NCBI GenBank assembly: GCA_026874595.1
Contig: CM049308.1
Location: 80,958,124-81,022,123 of the forward strand
Source: Sipunculus nudus
Lineage: Eukaryota > Annelida > Sipuncula > Golfingiida > Sipunculidae
Reading direction: 5' to 3'
Length of the DNA stretch: 64,000 nt
This document shows positions 11,890-23,815 of the stretch, in pieces (position 1 is the stretch's first letter; each line of letters starts with the position of its first letter). The notes beneath the pieces were generated by a model. That model searched no databases. It was not told the DNA's origin and was given only the letters and a program-made list of their open reading frames with translations. A program made the translations under genes and the position numbers.

Positions 11890-13340
11890 CGAAATCAAAC
11901 AGTTGTACGGACTTTTTTTCGCAATGCCTGCAGATATTTGCCTGATTTTTGGTATGTGGGCAGATAATGACCAGTTACAGATCGAGTTTGCGTTTTGTCC
12001 CGGTTGACCTACTTTTGACCGTTTTACGGCTCCTAAACTTAGAAAATTTCATGAAAAATAGAAATTTTCATGACAAATACACATGTACAGATTTTTTCGC
12101 AATGCCTACAGCTATTGGCCTGATTTTTCATGGTGTGTGGGCAGATATTGACTAGTTACAGATCGAGTTCGCGTTTCGTTCCAGTTGACCTACTTTTGAC
12201 CGTTTTACGGCTCCTAAACATAGAAAATTTCATGAAAAATATAAATTTTCATGACAAATACACATGTTCGGACTTTTTTCGCAATGTCTACAGATATTGG
12301 CCTGATTTTTGGTGTGTGGGCAGATAATGACCAGTTACAGATCGAGTTTGTGTTTTGTCCCGGTTGACCTACTTTTGACCGTTTTACGTCTCCTAAACTT
12401 AGAAAATTTCATGAAAAATAGAAATTTTCATGACAAATACACATGTACAGATTTTTTCGCAATGCCTACAGCTATTGGCCTGATTTTTCATGGTGTGTGG
12501 GCAGATATTGACTAGTTACAGATCGAGTTCGCGTTTCGTTCCAGTTGACCTACTTTTGACCGTTTTACGGCTCCTAAACATAGAAAATTTCATGAAAAAT
12601 ATAAATTTTCATGACAAATACACATGTTCGGACTTTTTTCGCAATGCCTACAGATATTGGCCTGATTTTTGGTGTGTGGGCAGATATTGACTAGTTACAG
12701 ATCGAGTTCGCGTTTCGTTCCAGTTGACCTACTTTTGACTGTTTTATGGCTCCTAAACATAGAAAATTTCATGAAAAATATAAATTTTCATGACAAATAC
12801 ACATGTACGGACTTTTTTCGCAATGCCTACAGATATTGGCCTGATTTTTGGTGTGTGGGCAGATATTGACTAGTTACAGATCGAGTTTGCATTTCGTTCC
12901 AGTTGACCTACTTTTGACCGTTTTAAGGCTCCTAAACATAGAAAATTTCATGAAAAATATAAATTTTCATGACAAATACACATGTACAGACTTTTTTCGC
13001 AATGCCTGCAGATATTGCCCTGATTTTTGGTGTGTGGACAGATATTGACCAGTTACAGATCCAGTTCGCGTTTTGTTTCAGTTGACCTACTTTTGACAGT
13101 TTTAAGGCTCCTGAACATAGAAGCTTTCATGAAAATTATTAATTTTCATGTCAAATACACACATACAGACTTTTTTTTTTCGCAGTGCCTGCAGATATTG
13201 GCCTGATTTTTGGCATGTGGGCAGAAAATGACCAGTTACAGATTGAGTTCACATTTCGTCCCAGTTGACCTACTTTTGACTGTTTTATGACTCTTTAACT
13301 TAGAAAATTTCATGAAAAATAGAAACATGTACATGTACAG
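11890..13340 (+). repeat. Approximately 180-bp tandem array of family C with a 360-bp higher-order repeat
   Basis: Units carry TTTTTTCGCAATGCCTGCAG, GGCCTGATTTTTGG, TGTGGGCAGATATTGACYAG, TTGACCTACTTTTGACCGTT and GAAAATTTCATGAAAAAT. Successive starts are 181, 179, 181, 179 and 179 bp apart. Units 1 and 3 are nearly identical, as are units 2 and 4, so a 360-bp pair was duplicated. Each unit is open for about 66 codons in one frame, which yields overlapping spurious ORFs. Confidence 0.92.
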
Positions 13341-13344
13341 CTGT

Positions 13345-16300
13345 TTTTAGCACTCAGCTCATAGGCTGATGAGCTATTGTCGTCACTCAAGCTGCCCGTC
13401 CGTCGTGCCGACTGTCGGTCCGGTGTCCGTCCGTCTGTCCGTTCCGCGTCTGTTAATTTTTACCTTGTGAGCAGGATATTTCTAAAAGGATTCACCGTTG
13501 GTGTTTTATTTCATCAGTGAAGATGTATATCGATAAAATCTCGGTCAAGTTGGAAGATGGGTGACCTTGACCCATTTTTCTACATTTTAGAGCTGATTAT
13601 AGAAAAACACCCAGAAGCTGATATCTCAGGAACCATTGTGTGGATTTTCACAAAACTTATTATGGTCATTGGGACTGATGGTCTGTACGAGCTGCACAAT
13701 TTTGGTAGATTTTTAGCTCAGCTAATTATAAGTCATCTGAGCTATAGTCGTAGTCCATTGTCCGTCGTCCGTCCGTCTGTCCGTCCGTCCGTAGATGTGG
13801 CACGTTTTGAAACCGTAAGGCCTAGGAATCCAAAATTCGGCATAATGTTAGATGTCCCCAAGATCTCCTACCAAGCCGAAAACTGGGTCTTTGCGACTTT
13901 GTTCCTTTGAGAAATTAAGGAAAAACCTCAATTTTTTATTAAAAACCTATTTTTACACTTCAGGACTCCCTAATATCAAAACCACTCATCTGTTTTTCCT
14001 CATATTTACCATAATTATTCCTCTATATAGTACCTATGTACATGCCAGAAATTATGTCTGTATTATATAAATTTAAAAAGTTATGGGCCCAAACATAATG
14101 CATTGTGTAAAAAATCAGGAAAGATATTTGATCACTTAACACAAAATATGTTAAAGCTATAAACTTTTTTTCCAGTAATATAACTTTAATTAATCAAAAT
14201 TAAATTGTATACCCAAAATTAGATCAAAATCTTTTAAATTTTTTAAAATATTAACAAAAATAAAAAATTGGTACCATAAATTTTGCCCAACTTTGACCAT
14301 GGCACGTTTTTTTCCTGTAAGTACTGTGAATTTAATTTTCACAGCATGTTTTTTTTTTGCATTTTGTCTGTAAACACCAAAAATTTGAAACCAGTTGATC
14401 AAAAACTGTAGATTTTATTCAAGTTTTCAAGCACCGTGTAACATATTGTTTACATCAAGCTAGTGTCATGCAGTTTGCAAGTGCTCAGCTCCCCAGCTTC
14501 AGCTCTCAGTTCCTAAAATTTGGCATACAATTAAATGTCTCAAAAATCCTCTACCATGCCAAGAATTTGGTCACTAGGACTTAATACCTTCGAGATATTA
14601 ATGAAAAACCCATTGTTACACTTCAAGACTGCCTAATATCAAAACCACTGATCTGACTTTGATCATATATAATATACATATTTTTCTATACATTCTCTAT
14701 GCACATGCCAGAAATGATGTCAGTATTGCGTAATTGTTTTTAGTTATGGGCCCAAACATAATGCACTTTATAAAAAATCAAGAAATATATTTACTCCCTT
14801 GACAAGAGGATTGCTGAAGCTAGAGATTTTTTGTCAGGGATTATTTAATCAAGATTCAATTGAATACCCAAAATTAGTTCTGAATTTTTCAAATTTTATA
14901 AGTTATTAGTATAAATATAAAATTAGTACCTTAAATTTTGCCCAACTTTGACCATGGCATGTTTGTTTCCTGTGAGCACTGTTGATATAATTTTCATATC
15001 ATGCACACATATGGATTTCAGCTTTTTAGTTTAAAAAGCTGAAAGAAATTGGCCAAAAATTTTTGCTTTTATTAATGTTTTTATGAGACCATGTCAGACC
15101 TTGGCTCTCTGTAGCACCTCTTGAGTCACCTGTATGTTGACCTTGTTGAACTTTCAGCAAATTATGCATGCTTGAGGCGAGGCAAAAACTGGGGCGTCCA
15201 GGCAGCTTATTGTATAATGGCCAGCCACAGTTGATCCAGGTGTCCAACCCAACTCATCTAGTAGTTTTAACTAACAACATAACAATAAACAATAAATTAA
15301 TAAATTTTTATTGCTTTTTAATAACAAATTAAAGAAAAATAGAAAAGGAATTTGTTAGTTGATAATAACAGGAAATTAACTTGCAGTTACCGATGATATA
15401 AGAATCTTGTATCGATGGATAGAATGTCACATATTCCAAATAACACCATGCAGTCACCTATGGAATTTTTCAGTTCAATTTTAATGATAAAAAAGTAAAT
15501 CATATTATTCATTACTAATCATTAAGGATCATATGAAGGAAATTAATGATAGACAAAGATGCAGTTGATAATATTAATCTAGATTCCTACTGTGTCTAGT
15601 GTGTACATTGATGTGAAATTAGTCCAAAATGAATATATTACATTTTTTTTTAAATATAAATAAAAGCCATAAAACCAGGTACTTATGATCATTATTTAAA
15701 TGTGTGAATTTTGTATATTCTGGATTCTCAACATCATTGTTTGGTGAAAACTGAATAAATACCAGACATGGTGCGAATACTTTGCAAATGTATTTAAACA
15801 CGAATATGAATATGTACTCCATTATAAAATTTCTTTCATAAGAATGGGAATTCAGGTAAAAATGAAAGTATATGAATACCAGTGCAAATACTTTCAAAAT
15901 GTATTAATGAATGCATTCATGAATATATTCTTTAATATTATTTTTATAATCATTTCAGTTATATTTTATTTGAAAAAATCATACTATTCTCTTATTATTT
16001 TTAATAAAAATTATATTTGGGACAATATTTTTAATTTTTTAAATAAATAGTTAAACTCTTATATTATATGTTCTGCTTATAAGTTATATGGCCAAGTCAA
16101 AATCCATGTGACAATCGCACTCCATTTGTTAATAAAATAAATGAAATTAATCCTCTTTCCTGTCTCCAAAGGTACTATCAAAATCATACATAAGCTAAAC
16201 AACAACAACTCATAATACAGCTTATTTTTATTGCCACATAAAACCAGCGTGTGCCTCATTTCTAAATCATATTTTTTTTATCATATATAACAGCTGAGCG

Positions 16301-16614
16301 CCGTGACCCATAGGTCCCTTGTTTAATGAATTTTTATCGGATTTTTCAATTTTGGTCTTCTGTGCAGGATATCTCCAAAGGTATTCAACACAGGAACTTC
16401 ATTTCTTCAGTGCTATTGCATTATATTTACAAAATCTTGGTCAAGTTCAAAGATGGGTGATCTTGACCTACTATTCAAGGTCACAGAGCTTAGTATAGAA
16501 AAAAACTTAGGAGCTTATCTCTCAGGAAGCATTTGGTGGATTTTTTCAAACATGGTACATACCTCTCCAATTTAAATTTATAACTGATTATCAGCTTTTG
16601 CTAATATTCTAGTT
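13345..16614 (+). mobile_element. Family D element inserted in family C, interrupted by an inner family A element
   Basis: The 5' end is TTTTTAGCACTCAGCTCATA with partner GGCTGATGAGCTATTG, then a double TCCGTCCG box (about 13400-13445) and CTGTTAATTTTTACC. One internal unit lies at 13447-13710 (AGGATATTTCTAAAAGG, CTCGGTCAAGTTGGAAGATG, GTGACCTTGACC). A diverged second unit follows the inner A copy at 16330-16560 (AGGATATCTCCAAAGG, CTTGGTCAAGTTCAAAGATG). The 3' end is GCTAATATTCTAGTT (16600-16614); the expected 3' inverted stem is weak here. Confidence 0.7.
13711..16323 (+). mobile_element. Innermost family A element (third nested level inside the outer A)
   Basis: The 5' end is TTTTTAGCTCAGCTAATTAT, then AGTCATCTGAGCTATAG and repeated TCCGTCCG. 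The 3' end is ACAGCTGAGCGCCGTGACCC, then ATAGGTCCCTTGTT ending at 16323. The interior has two diverged units about 670-680 bp apart (compare about 13830 with about 14515: CAAAATTCGGCATAATG, then TACCAAGCC) and long AT-rich stretches up to 16260. No plausible gene is present. Confidence 0.75.
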
Positions 16615-17208
16615 TCACAATGCAATGCTTACAGATACTGGCCTAATGTTTGGTGTGTGGGCAGATATTGACCACTTACAGATCGAGTTTGCGTTTCGTT
16701 CCAGTTAACCTTTTTTGGACCATATGACAGATCCTGAACATAGAAAATTTCATGAAAGACAGAAATTTTTATGAAAAATGCACATGTATGGATTTTTTTT
16801 TCACAATGCCTGCAGATACTGGTCTGATTTTTGGTGTGTTGCTTGATAATGACGAGTTTGCATTTTGTTCTGTTGACCTACTTGTGACCATACGACACCT
16901 CCTGAACTTAAAAAAATTTACAAAATTTTACAAATGTTTCTAATTTGCCCGAGGCGGGGGCATTCGTGTAGTTCCGACACATCTAGTTATTAGTTTCTGC
17001 AGACTGGTGGAGCCACCTGTATTTTTTTTAAGTTTACGGATTTTTTCTCTACTCTTGAGATATATTAATACAGACACAATCTCAGCCTGTTGGTTAATCT
17101 GTTTGATGCTTCAGTTCAATGGTTATATACTACCATTCAGATGTTAAAATTTCCATTTGCAAATCTCTTCCAATTCAGCTGAGCGTCATGACCCATGGGT
17201 CACTTGTT

Positions 17209-18041
17209 ACATTCCCCTTTAATGATTGATAATCCAAAAGGTAGTTTTTGGACAAAATGACAAAATACCAGGCACTGAAAGTTTTATCATGGTTTATTCC
17301 CAGGTAGCATATTGGCTCAAGAAGCTAAAAATGTCAGTCTGAGTGAAATAAAAGAATCTTTTTAATTTGGACAATGTCAAAATTAGGCCCCATTCACATG
17401 GAGACATTTACCCATGTAATTATTTTTGCATAAAGAGTTAATTTCCGCCTGTTATTAAAATTCTACTTGTATATTTACATTGTGTTCACATGTCATTAAG
17501 GTCCTTGTATGCAAATTAACATTTAAACAGTGTGGATATTTCTTCTTTGATGACACAATGGCTATAGAAACAAGATTCTACTTCATGTTGGACGGACGTT
17601 TTCGGATCAGGGCAATCCGGACAAGGACGTTTCGGACAGGCATTTTTGCACAAAAATGCTATAAGGTTTTAATTCAAATGAAATATGTACAAATCTAGGC
17701 CAATCCACTAATATCTCTGCGAAAGCACGGAAAGAAATGTATGTATACACAGTTTCTTCATGTTTGCTTAATGACAGGGATATATGTTGGGATGATGCCC
17801 ACCCATTCATTTTTAATATGACTTGCAACAAGATGACATAACTTACCACATTTTTAAAAATGTGCACCTTCCAACCAACCACACAAAAACGCACATAATA
17901 TACGAGCTTGTTTCCCCGGATTCCTCTCTGCGCGTGACGTGTTCTCACATTTAAATTTTTTGTTTTATTTTGTTAGAACGTAGTTTTCATGTTATTGGCA
18001 TGCCGGTGTGAGTCGCAGTCTGTTATAAGATATATTTATTA
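17209..18041. other. Unassigned spacer
   Basis: About 830 bp after the outer family A 3' end. No element ends, open frame or RNA gene were recognised. GGACGGACGTTTTCGGATCA and GGACAAGGACGTTTCGGACA (about 17590-17640) form a short direct repeat. Confidence 0.5.
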
Positions 18042-19259
18042 GCGAACCTGTGAGCTTATGCGATGGTGTGGCGTTGTCCGTCGTCTGTAGGTTAACCCAT
18101 ACTATCTTGAAAACGGCAAGAGTAAGCATCACGAAATTTGAAGCAAAAAATTAGTCATCTAAAAAACTCCATTGGATTTTGCTTATTTTTTGGCTAACTG
18201 CATTTTCTTAGATTTTATTGGGAAAAAGCTTAAAAAAAGCTTAAAAAATCTTCTTCTCCGAAACTGTTCAGCCTAATTGTCCAATATTTCACAGGGATGA
18301 TTCTTGGAACAATCTTTCTCAAGTTTGTTCGAATGATTTAAGTTCGGTGGTTTTTGGCCGAGTTACAGGAAGTTGAACTTGGTCATCTGTCCAAAATAAC
18401 CATACCAAAATTACAATCTCAGAAACGGCTTGAGCTATCATCACCAAATTTTATGCCAATGTTGGTCACATGAGTCATATATTCAGTGACTTTTGGCTGA
18501 GTTATGGGAAGCTGAATTTAGTCATATGCCATAACAGCCCATTTCAGCTCAGTGGCTACAAAGATCTTCTCAAAAACCACTGGGCCAAATTCTTAAATCT
18601 CACACATTAATTATCCTTAGATGTTGATTATTCAAGTTTGTTTAAATGGTTTTGGTTCAGTGATTTTTGGCTGAGTTATGAGAAGCTTAACTTAGCCATT
18701 TTGCTGTATTTTCCTAAATGAGTTATAAACCTTAACTTAGCCATTTTGCTGTATTTTCCCAAATGAGTTATAAACCTGTTTTTTTTACTGAGGCCACTGA
18801 GACAAATTTGTTTAATATTTTACAAGAATAATCCCCTGCATAATTCTTATAATAATTGTCTTTTATGGTTCCAGAGAATGAATTTTGGCTGATTTTAAAG
18901 ATTTAATTGAGTCATTTTACCATATATGTAAGCTGTGTGAAGCAGATACATCTAGCCTGGCACCTGTTTATCAGCATCCATAACATCATGCCTCTAGACA
19001 TTTAGATTTCAGGTTATCTATGGTTAATATTGACAAGAATGTTTTTTAAAAGCTTTTAAAAAATGTAGATTTATGATTTTAGATATTCCTCATGCCAGGC
19101 AATGTTTACAATCACAGGTATACAGCTCTCTGTGGGTATATAAAGACGGCTGTACATGGATTATAAATAATAGGTATTCATACTTAATTCAAGATTGTGC
19201 CATCAATCAGGTGTATCTGTATTATAATTTTGCATTCAATATGCATCTGTAGTAATCTA
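18042..19259 (+). mobile_element. Family B element, copy 2, lacking its 3' end
   Basis: It starts GCGAACCTGTGAGCTTATGC at 18042, then GTTGTCCGTCGTCTG and GGTTAACCC. Units follow with TCTCAGAAACGGCTTGAGC, ACCAAATTTTATGCCAATG, TTGGTCACATGAGTCAT and GTTTGTTYGAATGGTT. A 44-bp direct duplication (CTTAACTTAGCCATTTTGC) lies at about 18688-18775. No AGGCCTGTAGGCCT end is seen before copy 3 begins. Confidence 0.65.
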
Positions 19260-21780
19260 GCGAACCTGTGAGCTAATGCGATGTTGTGGCGGCGTCCACC
19301 GTCTGTACGTTAACCCATACTATTTCAAAAACGACTAGAGCTAGCATCATGAAATTTAATTTTAAAAATTAGCTATCTGAAAAACTCTGCATTTTATTAG
19401 ATTTTAAAGAGAAAAAGGTGAAAAAAAAACTTTAAAAATCTTCTCCTCCGAAACGGTAAAGCCAAATTATTCAATATTTCACAGAAATAATCTTTTATAC
19501 CATCTCTCTCAAGTTTGTTTGAATGGTTCAAGTTCGGTGAATTTTCGCCAAGTTACAGGAAGTTGAACTTAGTCATCTGTCAAAAAAGGATACTAAAATG
19601 ACAGTCTCAGAAAGGGCCGGAGCTATCATCACCAAATTTTATGTCATTGCTGGTCACATGAGTCATATATGAAATTCAGGTATAGGTGGCGCCACCTGCA
19701 TTGACTTTTTTTTCTACGGGGGTCATTGGTCATCTGTACATTAACCCATAATTTCTGAAGAATGGCAGGAGCTACCATCCCCAGATTTAATGCAATAATC
19801 TGTCACATATCAAATGTGGTGGGATTCAGCTTATTTTTTGCTTAGATTTTTTTAGGGAAAAAGCTGAAAAACCTTTAAAAGTCTTCTTCATGTAAACGGT
19901 CCAGCCAAATTGTTCAATATTTTGCAGAAATGATCCCAGAGGCAAACCCTCTCAAGTTTGTTCAAATGGTTTGCATTTGATGAATTTTAGTGGAGTTACA
20001 TGAATTTGAACAGTCATTTGGCCAAGTGAGCATACTGACATAGTAAACTCAGAAATGACAGAAGCTAGCATTACCAAGTATTGTGCAAATGTTGGTCACA
20101 TGACTCATATTTGAAGTTGCAGATTTTGTGGTGCCACCTACGTTGACCGGTTTTTTATGGGCAAAAACCTCATAATTTTAGCCTCTTTCGGCTTAAAATG
20201 TTTATGGTGAAACTGTCAAGTTGAATCGTTCAATTTTTCAAAAGAATTATCCTAGGACATGGTTCTTTCAATCAAAGGCTTAAGTTGGTCTTATGGCCAA
20301 TATTATGTCTATTTCAAACTGAGGACTGCAAAACTGTTCTTCTACAAAATTATTGTTTCAATTATAACTTCTGTAACATTGCACAAAAATTATTCTTAGA
20401 TGGCCTTTGTTCAAGTTTACTTGAATGATTTTTGGCAGAATTATTGGACCTTTAACAATGAAAGAACTGCATCTTTTATTATTCTAGAGATTTTTATAAA
20501 AAGTTTATGAATATGTCAGCTTGAAAAAAAAGCATTTTAGCCAAAGTCTTTCAGTATGTGTAAACAGATTCACCAACACTCCAAGATTGTGTCTGTATCT
20601 TCAAATAGGTTTAGAAACTGCCAGCTGTTTCAGATTTGGCAACAGATCAAGAGTTCATTTAGTGTAATCAGATTAAGGTCAATAGTTCAATCAGTGCAGC
20701 CAAGCACAAGGCATGTGATCACCTCATAGGTGACATGTGATCACCTCATCGGCGACATGTGAACACCCCAAGGCCACCATGTGATCACCTAATGGGTGTC
20801 ATGCCCCTCGGGGCAGGGCCCCTGCATGAGCTTATGAAATGGTGTGGCTACTATTTCAGACTTGGCAACAGGCTAGAGGTCAGTCTCGATCTATTTATAG
20901 CTTTGGCAGACTGCCAACTGTATCAGATTAGGCAACAGGTCAAGAGTTCACACAGTGCAACCAGGTATAGGTCAGGAGTTCACTCAGTGCAGTAGCTTAT
21001 TCTATTTATAGTGTAAGGAGACTGCCCACTGCATCAGATTTGGCACCAAAGTTCAGCCTTGATCTATTTATAGCTTTGGCAGAATGCCATCTGTGTCAGA
21101 TTATGCAACAGGTCAAGAGTTCACTCAGTCTAGCAAGGTGCAGGTCATGAGTTCACTCAGTGCAGTAGTCTGAGCCAGCAAATTTGTCACAGTTCACTCG
21201 GGGCAACTGCCTTTCTAACTTAAGCCTAGTCAGCCCCATGCATCAGACTCAAGGTAATTTTGATGTATTGGCCTGTTATTTTGACATGTCTATGTGTCTT
21301 TGATGGCTTTCTCGTTCACAAGACAGGTGTCATCACCTACAATGACTTTTGCACAGTCTATGTGCCTCCTTATTTCTACAGAGGAATTTGATATATCAGC
21401 CTGAAATTGGGCATACATATACATAACGAATAGCTTTGTCGTATACAAGACTGGTGGTGCCACTTACAATAATTTTTGCACAGTGTGTGTCCCTGCTTAT
21501 TTTCAGGAGGGGTTTGATATATCAGTCTGAAATTGGGCATATGTATATATCTCTGATAGCTTTGTTGCATACAAGACTGGTGGTGCCAGCTACAATTATT
21601 TTTGTGTTGTGTACACAAATGCCAGAATTTCAGCAGTGATGTTTGTGTTATTGTTTCTTATTCAAAATTTTTAGTACTTGTATTGTTCATATACATGAGA
21701 AGTAATGGTACAGCATTGAAGCATTATACCTGGTGTATTTCCCAATGCACAGGTTCGCATTAGGCCTGTAGGCCTATTAT
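19260..21780 (+). mobile_element. Family B element, copy 3, complete
   Basis: The 5' end GCGAACCTGTG (19260-19270) has a perfect 11-bp inverted partner CACAGGTTCGC at 21748-21758, followed by ATTAGGCCTGTAGGCCT. Internal GGTGGCGCCACCTGCATTGA lies at about 19686, with a diverged core at about 20128. From 20690 a small repeat of CATGTGATCACCTCAT occurs four times. Then modules with CACTCAGTGCAG and TTTATAGCTTTGGCAGA repeat to 21200, and the second module shared with family G lies at 21240-21640. Confidence 0.75.
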
Positions 21781-21787
21781 ATTAAAT

Positions 21788-21837
<50 letters not shown>

Positions 21838-21850
21838 ATGTATATATAAT
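21781..21850. repeat. TA microsatellite abutting the family B 3' end
   Basis: An uninterrupted TA run followed by TATG/TATA variants. Confidence 0.95.
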
Positions 21851-22234
21851 ATGTCGTTATGATTTATGCTGGAGCGGCTACAAGTAGAATGCATTCACTT
21901 CCTTGACCTCCACAAGAAGACTCGCCCGCGCGGACTTCCACGTGCATGGAAAAGGAACACGTGATTTACACTAGCACAATTTTTTAGCGCAGGGAAAAGG
22001 GCCCATAGAAATTTTGGGTGGACATGTCATAAACGTTATCCAGCAATCAGTTTTTAACATCTAATGCACAAATTGAAACAACACGGGTGCCCGAAAGGGG
22101 ATAATGAAATGCACTCGTTGGATTTTCCCCTTGCGGGACCCGCAGGAATTGAAAGGCACCATTTACCATCAATTTGTGATTTTCTAGAATATGTGAAGGC
22201 GTTCGAAGTCCCGACTTCCTACAGATTTATGTCT
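21851..22234. other. Short GC-richer unique spacer
   Basis: It contains CCCGCGCGG and two CACGTG/ACGTGC-type E-box-like sites at about 21940-21965. Otherwise nothing recognisable. Confidence 0.4.
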
Positions 22235-22815
22235 TATGGCTGTTATCCACAAGAAGATAGACTCTTACAGCATTCTTTTGTCTTATAGCTGGTATCCACA
22301 GGAAGATAGAATCACTACAGCATTCTTTTGATTCATGGCTGGTATCCACGAGAAGATAGAATCTTGTAGCATTCTTTTGTCTTATGGTTGATATCCACAA
22401 GAAGATAGAATCTTACAGCATTCTTTGTCTCATGGCTGGTATCCATAAGAAGATAGAATCTTACAGAATTCTTTTGTCTTATGGCTGGTATCCACAAGAA
22501 GATAGACTCTTACAGCATTATTTTGTCTTATAGCTGGTATCCACAGGAAGATAGAATCACTACAGCATTCTTTTGTTTCATGGCTGGTATCCACGAGAAG
22601 ATAGAATCTTACAGCATTCTTTTGTCTTATGGTTGGTATCCACAAGAAGATAGAATCTTACAGCATTCTTTGTCTCATGGCTGGTATCCATAAGAAGATA
22701 GAATCTTACAGAATTCTTTTGTCTTATGGCTGGTATCCACAAGAAGATAGAATCTTACAGCATTCTTTTGTCTTATGGCTGATATCCACAAGAAGATAGA
22801 ATCTTACATCATTTT
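22235..22815. repeat. 49-bp minisatellite with a 245-bp higher-order period
   Basis: The unit is GAAGATAGAATCTTACAGCA, then TTCTTTTGTCTTATGGCTGG and TATCCACAA, about 12 copies. The unit beginning GAAGATAG recurs at 22253, 22498 and 22743 (245 bp = 5 x 49), and the first two blocks share the same sequence of variants (GACTCTTACAG, GAATCACTACAG, CCACGAGAAG). No spacers, so not CRISPR. Confidence 0.93.
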
Positions 22816-23815
22816 TTGGCCCAGAATATAACGAGAGTCCAACAGGCTCTGTAGAACATGCGTGTCAGAAAGATTGAAAACCAGGCCATCGAGGTCGACT
22901 GTTCCATAACGTTATTCTTGCTGTCGATATAAATCCTCGTTTAGTCATGTGGCGCTTGGCTGGATGGGTTCCTGTTTATTCCATTGCCTGTTTATTTTAA
23001 GCTATACCTTAAAAAGGTTACCCCCGTAAATAGACGATAAAATAAATCTATTTCTCGTCTGCATACACACTTGGCTCCCCCCCCCCGCTTTTTATGCCTC
23101 TGTTATTTCTTTGTTCTCCCAGATGTTTCAGGTTATTTTTTTTTTATTTTTGAGGTTATTATGTACCGTTCTCGGTTTGATTTTCTTTCCCGCCAAACAC
23201 AATCTTTCTGGGTTTGCCGATCATGTTTGTTGGCCTATTTATAGTTAATTCTTGAACCGATTTATGTCCTCAGCTGTGCCCTTTTACTTTTCCATAACAT
23301 AACATCTGACCGTCGGTTAATATCAGTATTCGGCCCGGGTTGGGCGGTCGATATGAACTTAAGTAAGGCCGAGTATCACGAGAATGTTAATTTTTATTGT
23401 CGACACAATATGATCGATAATACATTGATATTTGACAAGATAGAGTGAATGTAACTTATCAGCGTCAAAGCGCTAATCGCCCTCGGTTAAAGGAAAAATA
23501 GAAGACAAAAAAATATCTTTATAAAGCCAGGGAAAAGGTTCAAGGTTCAGTTTCGTGTATAGCTTGCCTTTGAATAGGTTGTTATGTCACATCTATTCTT
23601 CAACTGTAACACAACGTATCAGTTAAAAAAAGTTGTTCACTGGCAGGTTGAAAAAAAAACGTTCTCCACAGGTCCATAAGTATAATTTGAAAAAATATCC
23701 CCATATCTAGTAATTATTCAAATAATAATTCGAGTAAGCAGTGTGTAAATACATGCATTAAGATATGTCGCATGGTGATCCTGAAGATGTGGTTGCTGAC
23801 ACTGAATTAGTTGTG
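22816..23815. other. Unassigned unique sequence
   Basis: About 1 kb with C-runs (about 23080) and no open frame, splice-consistent exon or element end that I can support. Confidence 0.4.

Larger units (their letters stand above)
11828..16988 (+). mobile_element. Family C non-autonomous element inserted in family A, itself interrupted
   Basis: The 5' end ATGCCCCCGCC (11828-11838) forms a stem with the following GGCCGGGGCAT, and has a perfect 11-bp inverted partner GGCGGGGGCAT at 16953-16963. A TCCGTCCTTCCGTC box follows the 5' stem. The 3' end has GTGT/ACAC pairing around AGTTCCG and finishes CATCTAGTT (16980-16988). The array runs 11890-13340 and resumes at about 16615-16945, so family D sits inside it. 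Confidence 0.85.
9813..17208 (+). mobile_element. Family A element, complete but interrupted by a nested stack
   Basis: The 5' end is TTTTTAGCTCAGCTGACTG with TCATCTGAGCTATAGGGATC and TCCGTCGTCCGTCC. The 3' end is TTCAGCTGAGCGTCATGACC through the 12-bp palindrome GACCCATGGGTC and ACTTGTT (17202-17208). CAGCTGAG pairs with the 5' stem. The satellite runs to 11827, breaks at the family C insertion, and resumes at 16989 with TTAGTTTCTGCAGACTGG, which continues the interrupted unit. Removing C restores a normal unit across the junction, which is direct evidence of insertion order. Confidence 0.8.

Noticed and set aside
11949-13048. Series of overlapping 65-68-codon open frames (MVCGQIxTSYRSS...), which could look like a small-protein gene family
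   Set aside because: They are the same frame of the 180-bp satellite unit of family C read repeatedly; no start context, splice sites or conservation beyond the DNA repeat.
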